Of a DNA stretch of 64,000 nucleotides, positions 19,521-27,563 are shown piece by piece. The position numbers were made by a program, and so were the translations under genes. The DNA lies in contig JADLAC010000029.1 of the NCBI GenBank assembly GCA_020848435.1, positions 38,062 to 102,061 on the forward strand. Direction: 5' to 3'. Position 1 is the stretch's first letter. Each line of letters begins with the position of its first letter. Below the pieces are notes generated by a model. The model had not been told where the DNA came from. It ran no database searches and saw only the letters and a program-made list of their open reading frames with translations. The stretch is from Burkholderiales bacterium (lineage in GTDB: Bacteria > Pseudomonadota > Gammaproteobacteria > Burkholderiales > WYBJ01).

Positions 19521-19841
19521 ATGGCCAGGGCCAAGTATGCATGGGGAATCATCGCGGCAACGCTGGCGGGTATGGCGCTAGTCGCGCCGGCGGCTGCTCA
19601 GGACTACAAGGCGGCATCCTGGGCGGCGAGCTGTGCCAGTTGCCATGGCACTCGCGGCGTGGGCAACGACACCATGCCGCGGCTCGCGGGCCGCTCCAAG
19701 GACGACCTACTGGCCATGATGCTGGAATTCAAGGCGGACAAACGCAAGACCGCCACCATCATGCACCAGCATGCCAAGGGTTATACCGACGCCCAGCTCG
19801 AGCGCATCGCCGAGTATTTCGCGCGGCAGTCCTACCGCTGA
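19521..19841 (+). CDS. Small monohaem cytochrome c (flavocytochrome c sulfide dehydrogenase haem subunit type)
   Basis: 106-aa periplasmic c-type cytochrome. The signal peptide covers residues 1-26 (cleavage after AAA). The haem site is CASCH (residues 38-42) in the context ASCASCHGTRGVG, and a methionine in the MHQHAKGYTD region could be the sixth ligand. The ribosome site GGAGGGGGGG precedes the ATG. It is 30 bp upstream of the FAD subunit of a sulfide dehydrogenase, so it very probably receives electrons from it. It is shorter than the di-haem FccA of Allochromatium and resembles the mono-haem partners seen in many proteobacteria. Confidence 0.85.
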   Translation: MARAKYAWGIIAATLAGMALVAPAAAQDYKAASWAASCASCHGTRGVGNDTMPRLAGRSKDDLLAMMLEFKADKRKTATIMHQHAKGYTDAQLERIAEYFARQSYR

Positions 19842-19871
19842 TCCAGCCAAACAAGAGTCAGGGAGAGATCC

Positions 19872-21152
19872 ATGCGAGTTACTCGGCGTGAATTCGTGAA
19901 GCTTGCCGGCGCCGGCGTTGCCGTGGGCGCGGGCGCGTTGACGGGATGCGCGGGGACCGGGACCTCGGGCCGGGCCAAGGTCGTCGTGATCGGCGGGGGT
20001 TTCGGCGGCGCTACGGCCGCCAAGTATGTCCGGCTGTGGGCACCGCAGTTCGACGTAAGCTTGGTCGAGCCCAATGCCAACTTCATCTCCTGTCCGTTCA
20101 GCAATCGAGTGCTGGGCGGCAACCTCAAGCTCGAGGCCCTGACCGCAAGCTACGACAAGCTCCAGAGCGCTCGCGGCGTCACCCTGGTGCGCGACCGCGC
20201 GGTCGCGGTCGACCCACAAGCCCGCACGGTGAGGCTCGCCGGCGGCCAGACCTTGGCCTACGATCGCCTGGTCGTCGCCCCGGGCATCGACTTCATCTAC
20301 GACGAGTTGCCGTCGCTGAAGGACGCGGCCGCGCAGGAGCGCATCCTGCACTCGTGGAAGGCCGGCCCGCAAACACTCGCCCTGCGCCGCCAGTTGGAAT
20401 CGATGCGCGATGGCGGCGTCTACGCGCTTTGCGTGCCCAAGTCGCCGTATCGTTGTCCGCCGGGGCCCTACGAGCGCGCCTGCCAGGTCGCCTTCTACTT
20501 CAAGAATCACAAGCCGCGTTCGAAAGTGCTGATTCTGGATGCGAACGAGGACGTCCAATCGAAGAAGGGCCTGTTCATGGCGGCCTGGAACGGGCCCTCC
20601 AAGGGCCTGGTGGAGTATCGGCCGCAGAGCGAGCTGGTGGATGTCGATGTGCGCAACATGACCGCCAAGCTCCAGTTCGAGGACGTCAAGGCCGACGTGC
20701 TCAACGTCGTGCCGCCGCACCGCGCCGGCGACATCGCGCGCCAGGCTGGGCTCATTACCACGAACGCGCGCTGGTGCAACGTCAATTGGCAGACCATGGA
20801 GTCGACCGCGGTGCCGAACGTGCACGTCCTGGGCGACGCTACCCTATCGGCGCCGGCGATGCCGAAATCAGGACACATGGCCAATCAGCATGGCAAGCTC
20901 GCCGCCGATGCGATCGTCGCCGCGTTGACGGGGCGTGCGATCAACGACGAGCCCATCATTTCCAATACCTGCTATAGCTGGATCAGCGACAAGGAGGTCG
21001 TCCACGTCGCCTCGATCCATGCCTACGATCAGGCGCAGAAGACGCTGGTGCCCGTGAAAGGCTCGGGCGGGTTGTCTCCCGGCATCACCACGCGCGAGGC
21101 GGAATACGCGATGGGTTGGGTTGCGAGCATCTTCGCCGATGCGCTGACCTAG
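19872..21152 (+). CDS. fccB: Flavocytochrome c sulfide dehydrogenase, FAD subunit (FccB/SoxF type)
   Basis: 426-aa periplasmic flavoprotein that oxidises sulfide and passes electrons to a cytochrome c. It begins with a twin-arginine signal (RREFVKLAGAGVAVGAGAL) and a possible lipobox-like LTGCAG. The FAD motif is VVVIGGGFGGATAAKYV, followed by NFISCPFSNRVLGG, typical of FccB. Cysteines in CVPKSPYRCPPGPYERAC and SNTCYSWIS include the candidates for the redox disulfide. The C-terminal FCSD-type domain ends with the REAEYAMGWVASIF motif. It forms an operon with the small cytochrome c upstream. The stop codon lies inside the left arm of the hairpin at 21149. Confidence 0.9.
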   Translation: MRVTRREFVKLAGAGVAVGAGALTGCAGTGTSGRAKVVVIGGGFGGATAAKYVRLWAPQFDVSLVEPNANFISCPFSNRVLGGNLKLEALTASYDKLQSARGVTLVRDRAVAVDPQARTVRLAGGQTLAYDRLVVAPGIDFIYDELPSLKDAAAQERILHSWKAGPQTLALRRQLESMRDGGVYALCVPKSPYRCPPGPYERACQVAFYFKNHKPRSKVLILDANEDVQSKKGLFMAAWNGPSKGLVEYRPQSELVDVDVRNMTAKLQFEDVKADVLNVVPPHRAGDIARQAGLITTNARWCNVNWQTMESTAVPNVHVLGDATLSAPAMPKSGHMANQHGKLAADAIVAALTGRAINDEPIISNTCYSWISDKEVVHVASIHAYDQAQKTLVPVKGSGGLSPGITTREAEYAMGWVASIFADALT

Positions 21153-21194
21153 GAGCCTGTCGGACGCGCGAAATCAAGTCCGACAGGCTCCTAG
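21149..21194. repeat. Inverted repeat shared with 11255-11283; bidirectional terminator candidate
   Basis: Perfect 16-bp arms (21149-21164 and 21179-21194) flank a 14-base loop. The hairpin begins at the fccB stop codon and ends four bases before the stop of the convergent DUF2784 gene, a position suited to terminating both. The loop and right arm recur exactly at 11255-11283. It lacks a long T tract. Confidence 0.75.
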
Positions 21195-21197
21195 CTG

Positions 21198-21587
21198 CTA
21201 CCGGGGCTGCCCCGCGCGGGCGCGCCGGGGCGACACCAGCAGCCAAGTGATCGCCGTGGCGAGCGCCATGGCTGCGTACGCCAGCGCGAACACCCACTCG
21301 GGCAGGTCGTAGTAGAGCAGGCGCTGCACCCAGCGCGCGACGAAGCTCACTTCAGTGGCAGTGCCTCGCAGGCGGTCCTCCCACAGCGTCAGTGGGCAGG
21401 TCATGCCGAGCACGCCTTCGACCGCGACGAAGCCGATCGCGGCGAGATGGGCGGCGCGAAACCAGAAGTTACGCACCCATGACCAGGCGCGCGCCGCTCC
21501 CAGCCAGGTGAGCAGCAAACCGGCGACGATAAAGACGGCCAGCCCAAAATGGACCAGCAGCACCAAATCGGCGAGCAGCGCACGCAT
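21198..21587 (-). CDS. DUF2784 membrane protein
   Basis: 129-aa protein with four hydrophobic segments. The N-terminal LLADLVLLVHFGLAVFIVAG and the central AHLAAIGFVAVEGVLGMTCPLTLWEDRLR (with CPLT) match the DUF2784 family. The C-terminus is basic. Function is unknown in the family. It lies immediately downstream of the hybrid kinase gene on the same strand and convergent to fccB. Confidence 0.85.
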   Translation of the reverse strand: MRALLADLVLLVHFGLAVFIVAGLLLTWLGAARAWSWVRNFWFRAAHLAAIGFVAVEGVLGMTCPLTLWEDRLRGTATEVSFVARWVQRLLYYDLPEWVFALAYAAMALATAITWLLVSPRRARAGQPR

Positions 21588-21629
21588 GGGCGGTAGATTG
21601 CCGGGGGCGCGGCAAGTTCTCGCTGCGCG

Positions 21630-23438
21630 TCATCCGTGGGCGGAGCCCGTCACGGGATCGCGGCCGAGCAGCGCGGACAATTCCTGGAGCAGGCGCTCTG
21701 CTGTAACCGGCTTGGGCAGACAGCGCAGCCCGGAAGCTTGTATCACGCGCAAGCTCCGCGGCGCCGTGTCGCCGGTGACGATCATCGCGGGCACTGCCAG
21801 GCCTAGCTCGTGGCGGATGCGCGCGACCGCGTCGATCCCGTTCTCTTCCTGGCCCAGGCGGAAGTCCGATACGATGGCATCCGGATAGCGCTCGCATTCC
21901 GGCAGCCGTGCGAGCGCGCAGCCGAGCGAGCGCGCGGCCACCGCCCGCACCCCCCAGCCTCGCAGCAGCTCGCTCATGGCGTCCAGTACCGACGGGTCGT
22001 CGTCGATCACGAGCACGACGGCATCGGCGAGCGATCGCGCCGAAGCGTGCAGCATCGCCCCGGTCGGGTTCCGGGGCGCCGGCAAGCGCTCGCTCCTCGG
22101 GACACGAAAGCGGAACACCGAGCCCTTGCCCGGACTGGATTCGACGCTGGTCTGCGCGCCGAGCAGCCGGGTAACGCGCCGCACGATCGCCAAGCCGAGA
22201 CCGAGACCTTCGCGGCGATCGCGCTCCGCCGCCTGGTAGAACTCGTCGAAGATGCGCTCCTTCTTGTCGGCCGGTATGCCGATGCCGGTATCCCAAACCT
22301 CGACGCTGACCCAGCGCCCGCGCGGCCGGCATCCGAGCAGCACCGAGCCGCGATCGGTATAGCGGATGGCATTGGTGACCAGGTTGCGCACAACTTGCTC
22401 GACCAGGACCGGATCGCTGTAGGCCGCCAGACGCGTCGTCACCACTCGAAGCACGAGACCCTTGGCGGCGGCTTCGGCCGCGCAATCGCTCTGCACCCGG
22501 TCCAGAAGATCGCGCAGCCGGAACGCCGTCTTCTTGGGCTGCACGACGCCTGCGTCGAGCCGCGATATGTCGAGCAGAGTATCGAAAGTCTGCTCGATGG
22601 CCTCGACCGACTGGCAGATTCGATCGGCGAGCGCGTGCTGCTCGGGATCGGTGATGCGACGGCGCAGCGAGTCGCTGAACAAACCCAGGGCGTGCATGGG
22701 CTGGCGCAGGTCGTGGCTCGCCGCGGCGAGGAAGCGCGTCTTGGAGAGATTCGCCTGATCGGCCTCCCTGCGCGCGGCCTCGGCCTGTGCCTTCTGGTCG
22801 GTCAACTGATCGATCAGCTCGACGTTCTCATAGCGGCGCCGGACGGATTCGGTGATGGTGCGATTCAGCTCCGCGCCGAAGAGGAAAATGCCGTACATCA
22901 CCAGGGCGCTGATGATCGCCAGCAGCAGCCTCTCCGCGCCGCCCTCGATCGCCAAGCGAACGATGATGGGCAACAGCACGGCCAGCACGAACGCATAGAG
23001 GGAAGGCAGATGCCGGCCGATCAAGGGTACCGCGGCGGTGCTGATCGCGAACAGCGCCACCAGCAGCAATGCCTGGTACTCAGGCGACCCCGGCACATAC
23101 ATGAAGACCGCCGTGCTACCCCAGATCGTGCCGTGAACCGCGGTGCTCCAGGTCCACCTGCGCTGCCAGTACGCGACCTGCCCCGGGTCGCGCGCCCCGC
23201 GGTGAAACGCCCGGTGCAAATACAGACGGCATATCAGCACGGCACCGATACATCCAAGCCAACCCAACAGCGCTGAATGCGCCACTTGGCCCCACATTCC
23301 CCACGCCACGGTGACCGCACCGGCGAGCACCCCCAGCGAAGAGCGCGGAATGTGACTGTAGATCGACGCGATCAAGTCCGCGCGCACCTGGCGCTCGCGC
23401 AGCGCTGCGCTGGATTCCTGCTGGCCGGGGATGGACAT
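21630..23438 (-). CDS. Hybrid sensor histidine kinase with C-terminal receiver
   Basis: 602 aa from the ATG at 23438 (an in-frame ATG at 23459 is equally possible). Residues 30-190 hold about five or six hydrophobic segments forming a membrane sensor. A short coiled coil (residues 205-235) leads to the HisKA box AASHDLRQPMHALGLF with phospho-acceptor His242. The ATPase domain has the N box VRNLVTNAIRY and G1 VWDTGIGIP. A receiver domain follows (VLVIDDDPSVLDAM with phospho-Asp in IVSDFRLG). The DLRQPMHALGLF variant is typical of a proteobacterial class of kinases paired with LuxR-type regulators. The response regulator gene is 83 bp upstream on the same strand. The signal is unknown. Confidence 0.9.
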   Translation of the reverse strand: MSIPGQQESSAALRERQVRADLIASIYSHIPRSSLGVLAGAVTVAWGMWGQVAHSALLGWLGCIGAVLICRLYLHRAFHRGARDPGQVAYWQRRWTWSTAVHGTIWGSTAVFMYVPGSPEYQALLLVALFAISTAAVPLIGRHLPSLYAFVLAVLLPIIVRLAIEGGAERLLLAIISALVMYGIFLFGAELNRTITESVRRRYENVELIDQLTDQKAQAEAARREADQANLSKTRFLAAASHDLRQPMHALGLFSDSLRRRITDPEQHALADRICQSVEAIEQTFDTLLDISRLDAGVVQPKKTAFRLRDLLDRVQSDCAAEAAAKGLVLRVVTTRLAAYSDPVLVEQVVRNLVTNAIRYTDRGSVLLGCRPRGRWVSVEVWDTGIGIPADKKERIFDEFYQAAERDRREGLGLGLAIVRRVTRLLGAQTSVESSPGKGSVFRFRVPRSERLPAPRNPTGAMLHASARSLADAVVLVIDDDPSVLDAMSELLRGWGVRAVAARSLGCALARLPECERYPDAIVSDFRLGQEENGIDAVARIRHELGLAVPAMIVTGDTAPRSLRVIQASGLRCLPKPVTAERLLQELSALLGRDPVTGSAHG

Positions 23439-23521
23439 CCGGTGGGCAGCGCCGGGCATGGAGGTGTGGGGAGAGAGCACCGTTGAGGTCGACGGGAAAG
23501 GCCGCTCTCCGGCGTCCCGCC

Positions 23522-24205
23522 TCAGCGCGCCGGCGGCGCGGCCGGAAGCAGCGCGTCGAGCCGCAAGCCTAGGCGGCTTACCGCGACCAGCGCTTCGGTG
23601 CGGTTCGACACATTGAGCGCGCGCAGTATGGCCGTGACATGAATCTTCACCGTGCCTTCGGCGAGATCGAGTGCGCGGCAGATCAATTTGTTGGACTTCC
23701 CTTGCACGAGCAAGGCCAGGACCTGGGCCTGGCGATCGGTGAGGCCGGCATCTCGCGGCGAACGCACCGCGGGCGCCGGGGAACGAGGCTCGCACGCCTG
23801 GTCGGGCGGTGCGGCGAATGCCGAGGGCGGCAAGTACACTCCGCCCGAGAAGACGAGCCGCAAGGCCGCGATCAGCACTTCGGTCTTGGATGTCTTCGGA
23901 ATGAAGCCCATCGCGCCCCCGTTGATGGCACGCATCACCGTCTCTCGATCCTCGGAGGCCGACAGCACCACGATGGGCAGATCGGGCAAGCTCTGGCGCA
24001 GCTCCGTGAGCAGCTCGAAACCGTTCTTCTGCGGCAGCGTGAGGTCGAGCAATACGAGCGACAAGTCGTGATGGGACAGTGCCTGGTCCAGAGCCTGGCG
24101 CCCGTCGCGGGCCTCGAGGACTTCGATTTGCGGATGCAGATCACGCAGAACCTGCTTGAGCGCTTCCAGGATCAACGGATGGTCGTCGACTACCAGGATC
24201 TTCAT
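23522..24205 (-). CDS. NarL/FixJ-family response regulator
   Basis: 227-aa transcription regulator. The receiver domain (residues 1-120) has the acidic pair Asp7-Asp8, phospho-acceptor Asp54 in LVLLDLTLP, and Lys104 in FIPKTSK. The LuxR-type helix-turn-helix (about residues 150-215) shows LTDRQAQVLALLVQGKSNK and EGTVKIHVTAILRALNVSNR. It is the first gene of a pair with the hybrid kinase just downstream. Targets are unknown; the nearest candidates are the neighbouring sulfide dehydrogenase genes, but no binding sites were identified. Confidence 0.93.
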   Translation of the reverse strand: MKILVVDDHPLILEALKQVLRDLHPQIEVLEARDGRQALDQALSHHDLSLVLLDLTLPQKNGFELLTELRQSLPDLPIVVLSASEDRETVMRAINGGAMGFIPKTSKTEVLIAALRLVFSGGVYLPPSAFAAPPDQACEPRSPAPAVRSPRDAGLTDRQAQVLALLVQGKSNKLICRALDLAEGTVKIHVTAILRALNVSNRTEALVAVSRLGLRLDALLPAAPPAR

Positions 24206-24878
24206 GGAGCCCTCCCCGAGTCAGTTGCCGCCGCGGCTTAAGAGGATGTACTTGTCATTGTGCTGCCAGTATAGCGATCTCCAAGGCCGGGGGAATACGA
24301 CCTTGGTGCTAGGACAAATGCATGGCCGACGAAACGGCGGGCCCATCGGGTGGCTCGGACGCCGGCGCCGGCGGAAGTGGCCAGCGAGCTCGCGGCCGGC
24401 CTGGGAGGCTGACGGACTTGATTCCCGCACCCGCTTGCCGCGGAAATGGGCGCCGTTGCGGCTGGGGCCCGCAGCGGCCGATGCCGCCCGTGGGCGACAC
24501 CGGCACTTGTCGCCCAGGGGCTAGGCCGCTCGGCGTATTCCGCAAAGACGGTTGAGGCAGCGAGAATGCGATGCGGTGTGTCGAGCGCGAAGGAATACGC
24601 TATGCAGTCAAGACCGAAGCCAATCGTGACGCGAGCCGGTTGCGCGCAGCAGCTTCTGCTGTGCAGCGATGTGCTCGCCGTTGCCGGCGCGCAACTGGAA
24701 CTGCCGTCTCGACTTCAGGCAGCGGCTGGATCGAGCAGCCCGCTGCAGGGCGCCGTGAACGCGGCCCGAATGCGCAACGCCGCAGCCAAACGCCTCCCGG
24801 TGCAACGTCCCAGCTAGCCGGCGGGGATCGGACCCCTCCTTGGGTCGCGACGATCGCGCCCTTTTTTTGCCCGCGCCG
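24206..24878. other. 673-bp region without a convincing gene
   Basis: Between the response regulator start and the Rieske protein stop. Frames such as 24322-24555 and 24571-24996 (plus) or 24309-24545 (minus) are open, but they encode G/P/R/A-rich products with no recognisable domain. The region must contain the promoter of the two-component pair. A small gene cannot be excluded. Confidence 0.5.
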
Positions 24879-25994
24879 TCAGGGCTGGGCGCCGAGGTGG
24901 GGATCGAGGTGCCGGTGCAGGAACTCGTGGAAGTGGCGCATACCGTCTTCCATCGGACATTGGTACGGTCCGACATCGTCGCGCCCCTGCAGATAAAGCG
25001 CGCGCCTGCCCTCGGTCATACGATTGCAGATGACTTCGTCTTCCACCGCCGTTTCGATGTACGCCTGGCGTTCTGCCTCGACGAACTCGCGCTCGAACAA
25101 CGCGATATCTTCCGGAAAATAGAACTCGACGACGTTGCTGCAGGCTTCGGGACCGCGCGGCAGCACCGTGCTCACGACCAGCACCTGGGGATACCACTCG
25201 ATCATGACGTTCGGGTAGTAAACCATCCAGATGGCGCCATGGCGCGACATCTGCTCCCGAGCGTGCTTGAGCACCTGTTCCTGCCACTGAGCGTAGACTG
25301 GCGTTCCCGCCCGCTTCAGGGCGCGATTGACCGGCACGCTCTGAACGCTGTACCAATCGCCCATCTCCCAGCGCAGCTGCGCGCAGTCGACGAAATTGCT
25401 CAGCCCGGGATGAAACGGCTCGACGTGATAATCCTCGAGGTAGACCTCGATGAACGTCTTCCAGTTGAACTTGTACTCCGTCACTTCGACTCGGTCGAAA
25501 ACAAAACCCTCGAAGTCGAGGTCGGCCAGGTAACCGAGCTGGGCCAGGTCACGATTCGGGCTGCGGGGGCCGCGAAACAAGAGCCCGTTCCACGTTTCGA
25601 TGTCGATCCGCGCCAGGTCGAGACAGGGCCGGGCCGGAAAATGCGGGGCGCCGAGGAGCTTCCCATCCAAGCCGTAGGTCCAGCGATGCAGCGGACACAC
25701 CAGCGACTTGGCGTTCCCCCGCCCCTTCAGGATGGTCGATTGGCGGTGGCGGCAGACGTTGCTCAGCAGTTGGATGCCAGAGGCGTTGCGCACCAGCACG
25801 TGCGAATCGCCCGACCAGTCGAGGCTGTGGAAGTCGCCTGGTTCCGGGACCATGAGACTGTGTCCGACATAGCCCGCACCGGCATCGAACAGCAGGCGCT
25901 GCTCCAGGGCGGCGATTCGCTCGTCGAAATACCATTGCACGGGGAGCTGCGCGTCAGACGCCTGCAAGGCCTGGAGCGTGGCCAAGTCGGACAT
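24879..25994 (-). CDS. Rieske-type aromatic ring-hydroxylating oxygenase, alpha-subunit-like
   Basis: 371-aa protein with an N-terminal Rieske [2Fe-2S] domain, ligands in VCRHRQ (about residues 80-85) and CPLHRW (about residues 99-104), followed by YGLDGKLLGAPHF. The C-terminal catalytic domain carries the mononuclear iron histidines in EDYHVEPFHPGLSNFVD. This is the arrangement of ring-hydroxylating and N-demethylating oxygenases. No reductase or beta-subunit gene is nearby, so electrons must come from elsewhere. The substrate is not deducible. Confidence 0.88.
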   Translation of the reverse strand: MSDLATLQALQASDAQLPVQWYFDERIAALEQRLLFDAGAGYVGHSLMVPEPGDFHSLDWSGDSHVLVRNASGIQLLSNVCRHRQSTILKGRGNAKSLVCPLHRWTYGLDGKLLGAPHFPARPCLDLARIDIETWNGLLFRGPRSPNRDLAQLGYLADLDFEGFVFDRVEVTEYKFNWKTFIEVYLEDYHVEPFHPGLSNFVDCAQLRWEMGDWYSVQSVPVNRALKRAGTPVYAQWQEQVLKHAREQMSRHGAIWMVYYPNVMIEWYPQVLVVSTVLPRGPEACSNVVEFYFPEDIALFEREFVEAERQAYIETAVEDEVICNRMTEGRRALYLQGRDDVGPYQCPMEDGMRHFHEFLHRHLDPHLGAQP

Positions 25995-26188
25995 AAAGAA
26001 GAATCCTCGCCGGTGGGAAGACCGTGTATTGTGCCAAATGGACCTTAACGCGCAAGCTGGGAGAACGGTTGGCCGGCCTGATGTGTTTCCCGGTCGGTGC
26101 TTCCTGGCGCGATCGCCATCCGCAGCTTCCCAGTACGCTCATGCACACTCGGTGCAAGCGGGCGCACGCGCGATGCCCGCAAGCCGCT

Positions 26189-26839
26189 TCATACGGCAGG
26201 CAAGCCTTCCGCCAACCGCGGCAGCAGCCGGGTCAAGCGCCGGTAATCCTCGGGACGATCGACATCCCAGAGCGGCTCGCTGACGCGGCACGACAAGGCG
26301 AGCCCTCGGATGCGCTCCAGCGTCTGGGCCAGCACGCTAGCGGTGCCCCAATCGATTCCCTCGAATAGCGCCGGACACGGGCGGGATAATCCGAGCAGCA
26401 CGTAGCCGCCGTCTTCTGCCGGAACGATGTGCGCGTCGTGATGCAACAGCGATTCGCCCGCGGCACGAAGCTCGCGGCCACCCAGGGCGGGGCAATCCGT
26501 TCCGATCATCACGACGCGCTGATGGTCGCGGAACGCGACATCGTGCGCCTGGCGCAGCCGTTCGCCCAGGCTATCGCCGCGCTGGCTGTGCAGGCTAAGC
26601 GAAGCGTCGTTGCGATGGCATTGGAAAGCCTCGTGCTCGCGCGAGGGCGTGCACCAAAGCTGTACCTCGCCGGCGCCGCTAGCCTGGGCGGCAGCCAGTA
26701 CGCTGGCGGTCATTCGCGCCTGTAATCGCGCCGCCGCTTCGGCGCCGATCAGGGGAATCAGGCGCGTCTTCGCGCGGCCTGGCTCCGGGGCGCGGGCGAA
26801 GACGAGGATCGCGAGCCGTGATTCAGCGCACCTGATCAT
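26189..26839 (-). CDS. Transferase 1 of the rSAM/selenodomain-associated type (TIGR04282-like, DUF2064)
   Basis: 216-aa protein with a nucleotidyl/glycosyltransferase-like fold. The N-terminus LAILVFARAPEPGRAKTRLIP is characteristic (KTRL nucleotide-binding loop), followed by QRGDSLGERLRQAH, VVMIGTDCPALG and the acceptor region AEDGGYVLLGLSRPCPALFEGIDWGT. It overlaps the 3' end of transferase 2 by 17 bp, so it is in the same operon. Families of this type co-occur with ArsS-like radical SAM proteins and are now often annotated as arsenosugar biosynthesis glycosyltransferases. The activity is inferred only. Confidence 0.85.
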   Translation of the reverse strand: MIRCAESRLAILVFARAPEPGRAKTRLIPLIGAEAAARLQARMTASVLAAAQASGAGEVQLWCTPSREHEAFQCHRNDASLSLHSQRGDSLGERLRQAHDVAFRDHQRVVMIGTDCPALGGRELRAAGESLLHHDAHIVPAEDGGYVLLGLSRPCPALFEGIDWGTASVLAQTLERIRGLALSCRVSEPLWDVDRPEDYRRLTRLLPRLAEGLPAV

Positions 26840-27563
26840 AACGAGCCGACAGCGCGCGCGGGTCGGCGCCGAGGAAGTACGCCAGGCGCAGCCGCCACAT
26901 CAACAGCACCGTGCGCAATACCCCTTGTTGCTCCCAGCGCCGGCCGGAAGTGAGCATGACCTGGTGCAGGCAGATCGGCGCCGCGATGCGCTTGGCGGCA
27001 CGGCAAAACGCGATGTCCTCCATGAGCGGCTGCGGCGGAAAGCCGCCGATGCGCTCGAACAAGGCGCGGGTGGCGAATATGCCTTGGTCGCCGGTGGCGA
27101 TGCCGCTGGCGCGCGAGCGCACGTTCATCATCGCAGAGACCAGCCGCAACGACTTTCGCTCGCTTTCGATGCGCACGTCGAAACGGCCCCAGGCGAGCGC
27201 CTTGGCGCCGATCGCTTCCAGCACCACCCGATCGGCCTCGCACGGTGGGTGCGAATCGGCGTGCAGGAACAAGAGCACCTCGCCCGTGGCGGCCGCCGCG
27301 CCGGCGTTGAGCTGGCTGGCACGCCCGCGCGGCGCGACGACGACGCGCTCGGCGAAGGGTCGAGCGGCGTGCACCGTGCGGTCCTCGCTGCCGCCGTCGA
27401 CCACGATCAGCTCGGTGCCGCGCATTCTTGCCGCTACGAGCGTGCGCAGAGTAGCCGCGATCGTGCCGGCTTCGTTCAGCGCCGGGACGACGATCGATAC
27501 GCGGCGGCTGGGTGAAGACCGGGGATCGAGCCGCGCTTGCGCTTGCGCTACGCTCGGTTTCAT
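26823..27563 (-). CDS. Transferase 2 of the rSAM/selenodomain-associated type (TIGR04283-like GT2)
   Basis: Family-2 glycosyltransferase-like protein of 246 aa. The GT-A core begins RRVSIVVPALNEAGTIAATL. The acidic and metal-binding parts are ELIVVDGGSEDRT and EVLLFLHADSHPP, and further downstream are GDQGIFATRALFERIGGFP and PLMEDIAFCRAAKR. The ATG at 27563 overlaps the stop of the upstream TVP38-oxidoreductase gene by 4 bp, and the product's last codons overlap transferase 1. This dense packing places it in one operon with arsS. The sugar and acceptor are unknown. Confidence 0.87.
   Translation of the reverse strand: MKPSVAQAQARLDPRSSPSRRVSIVVPALNEAGTIAATLRTLVAARMRGTELIVVDGGSEDRTVHAARPFAERVVVAPRGRASQLNAGAAAATGEVLLFLHADSHPPCEADRVVLEAIGAKALAWGRFDVRIESERKSLRLVSAMMNVRSRASGIATGDQGIFATRALFERIGGFPPQPLMEDIAFCRAAKRIAAPICLHQVMLTSGRRWEQQGVLRTVLLMWRLRLAYFLGADPRALSARYDQVR

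Noticed and set aside
24571..24996. 141-codon plus-strand frame upstream of and into the Rieske gene
   Set aside because: Arg/Cys-rich product with no family, overlapping the supported Rieske gene on the other strand.
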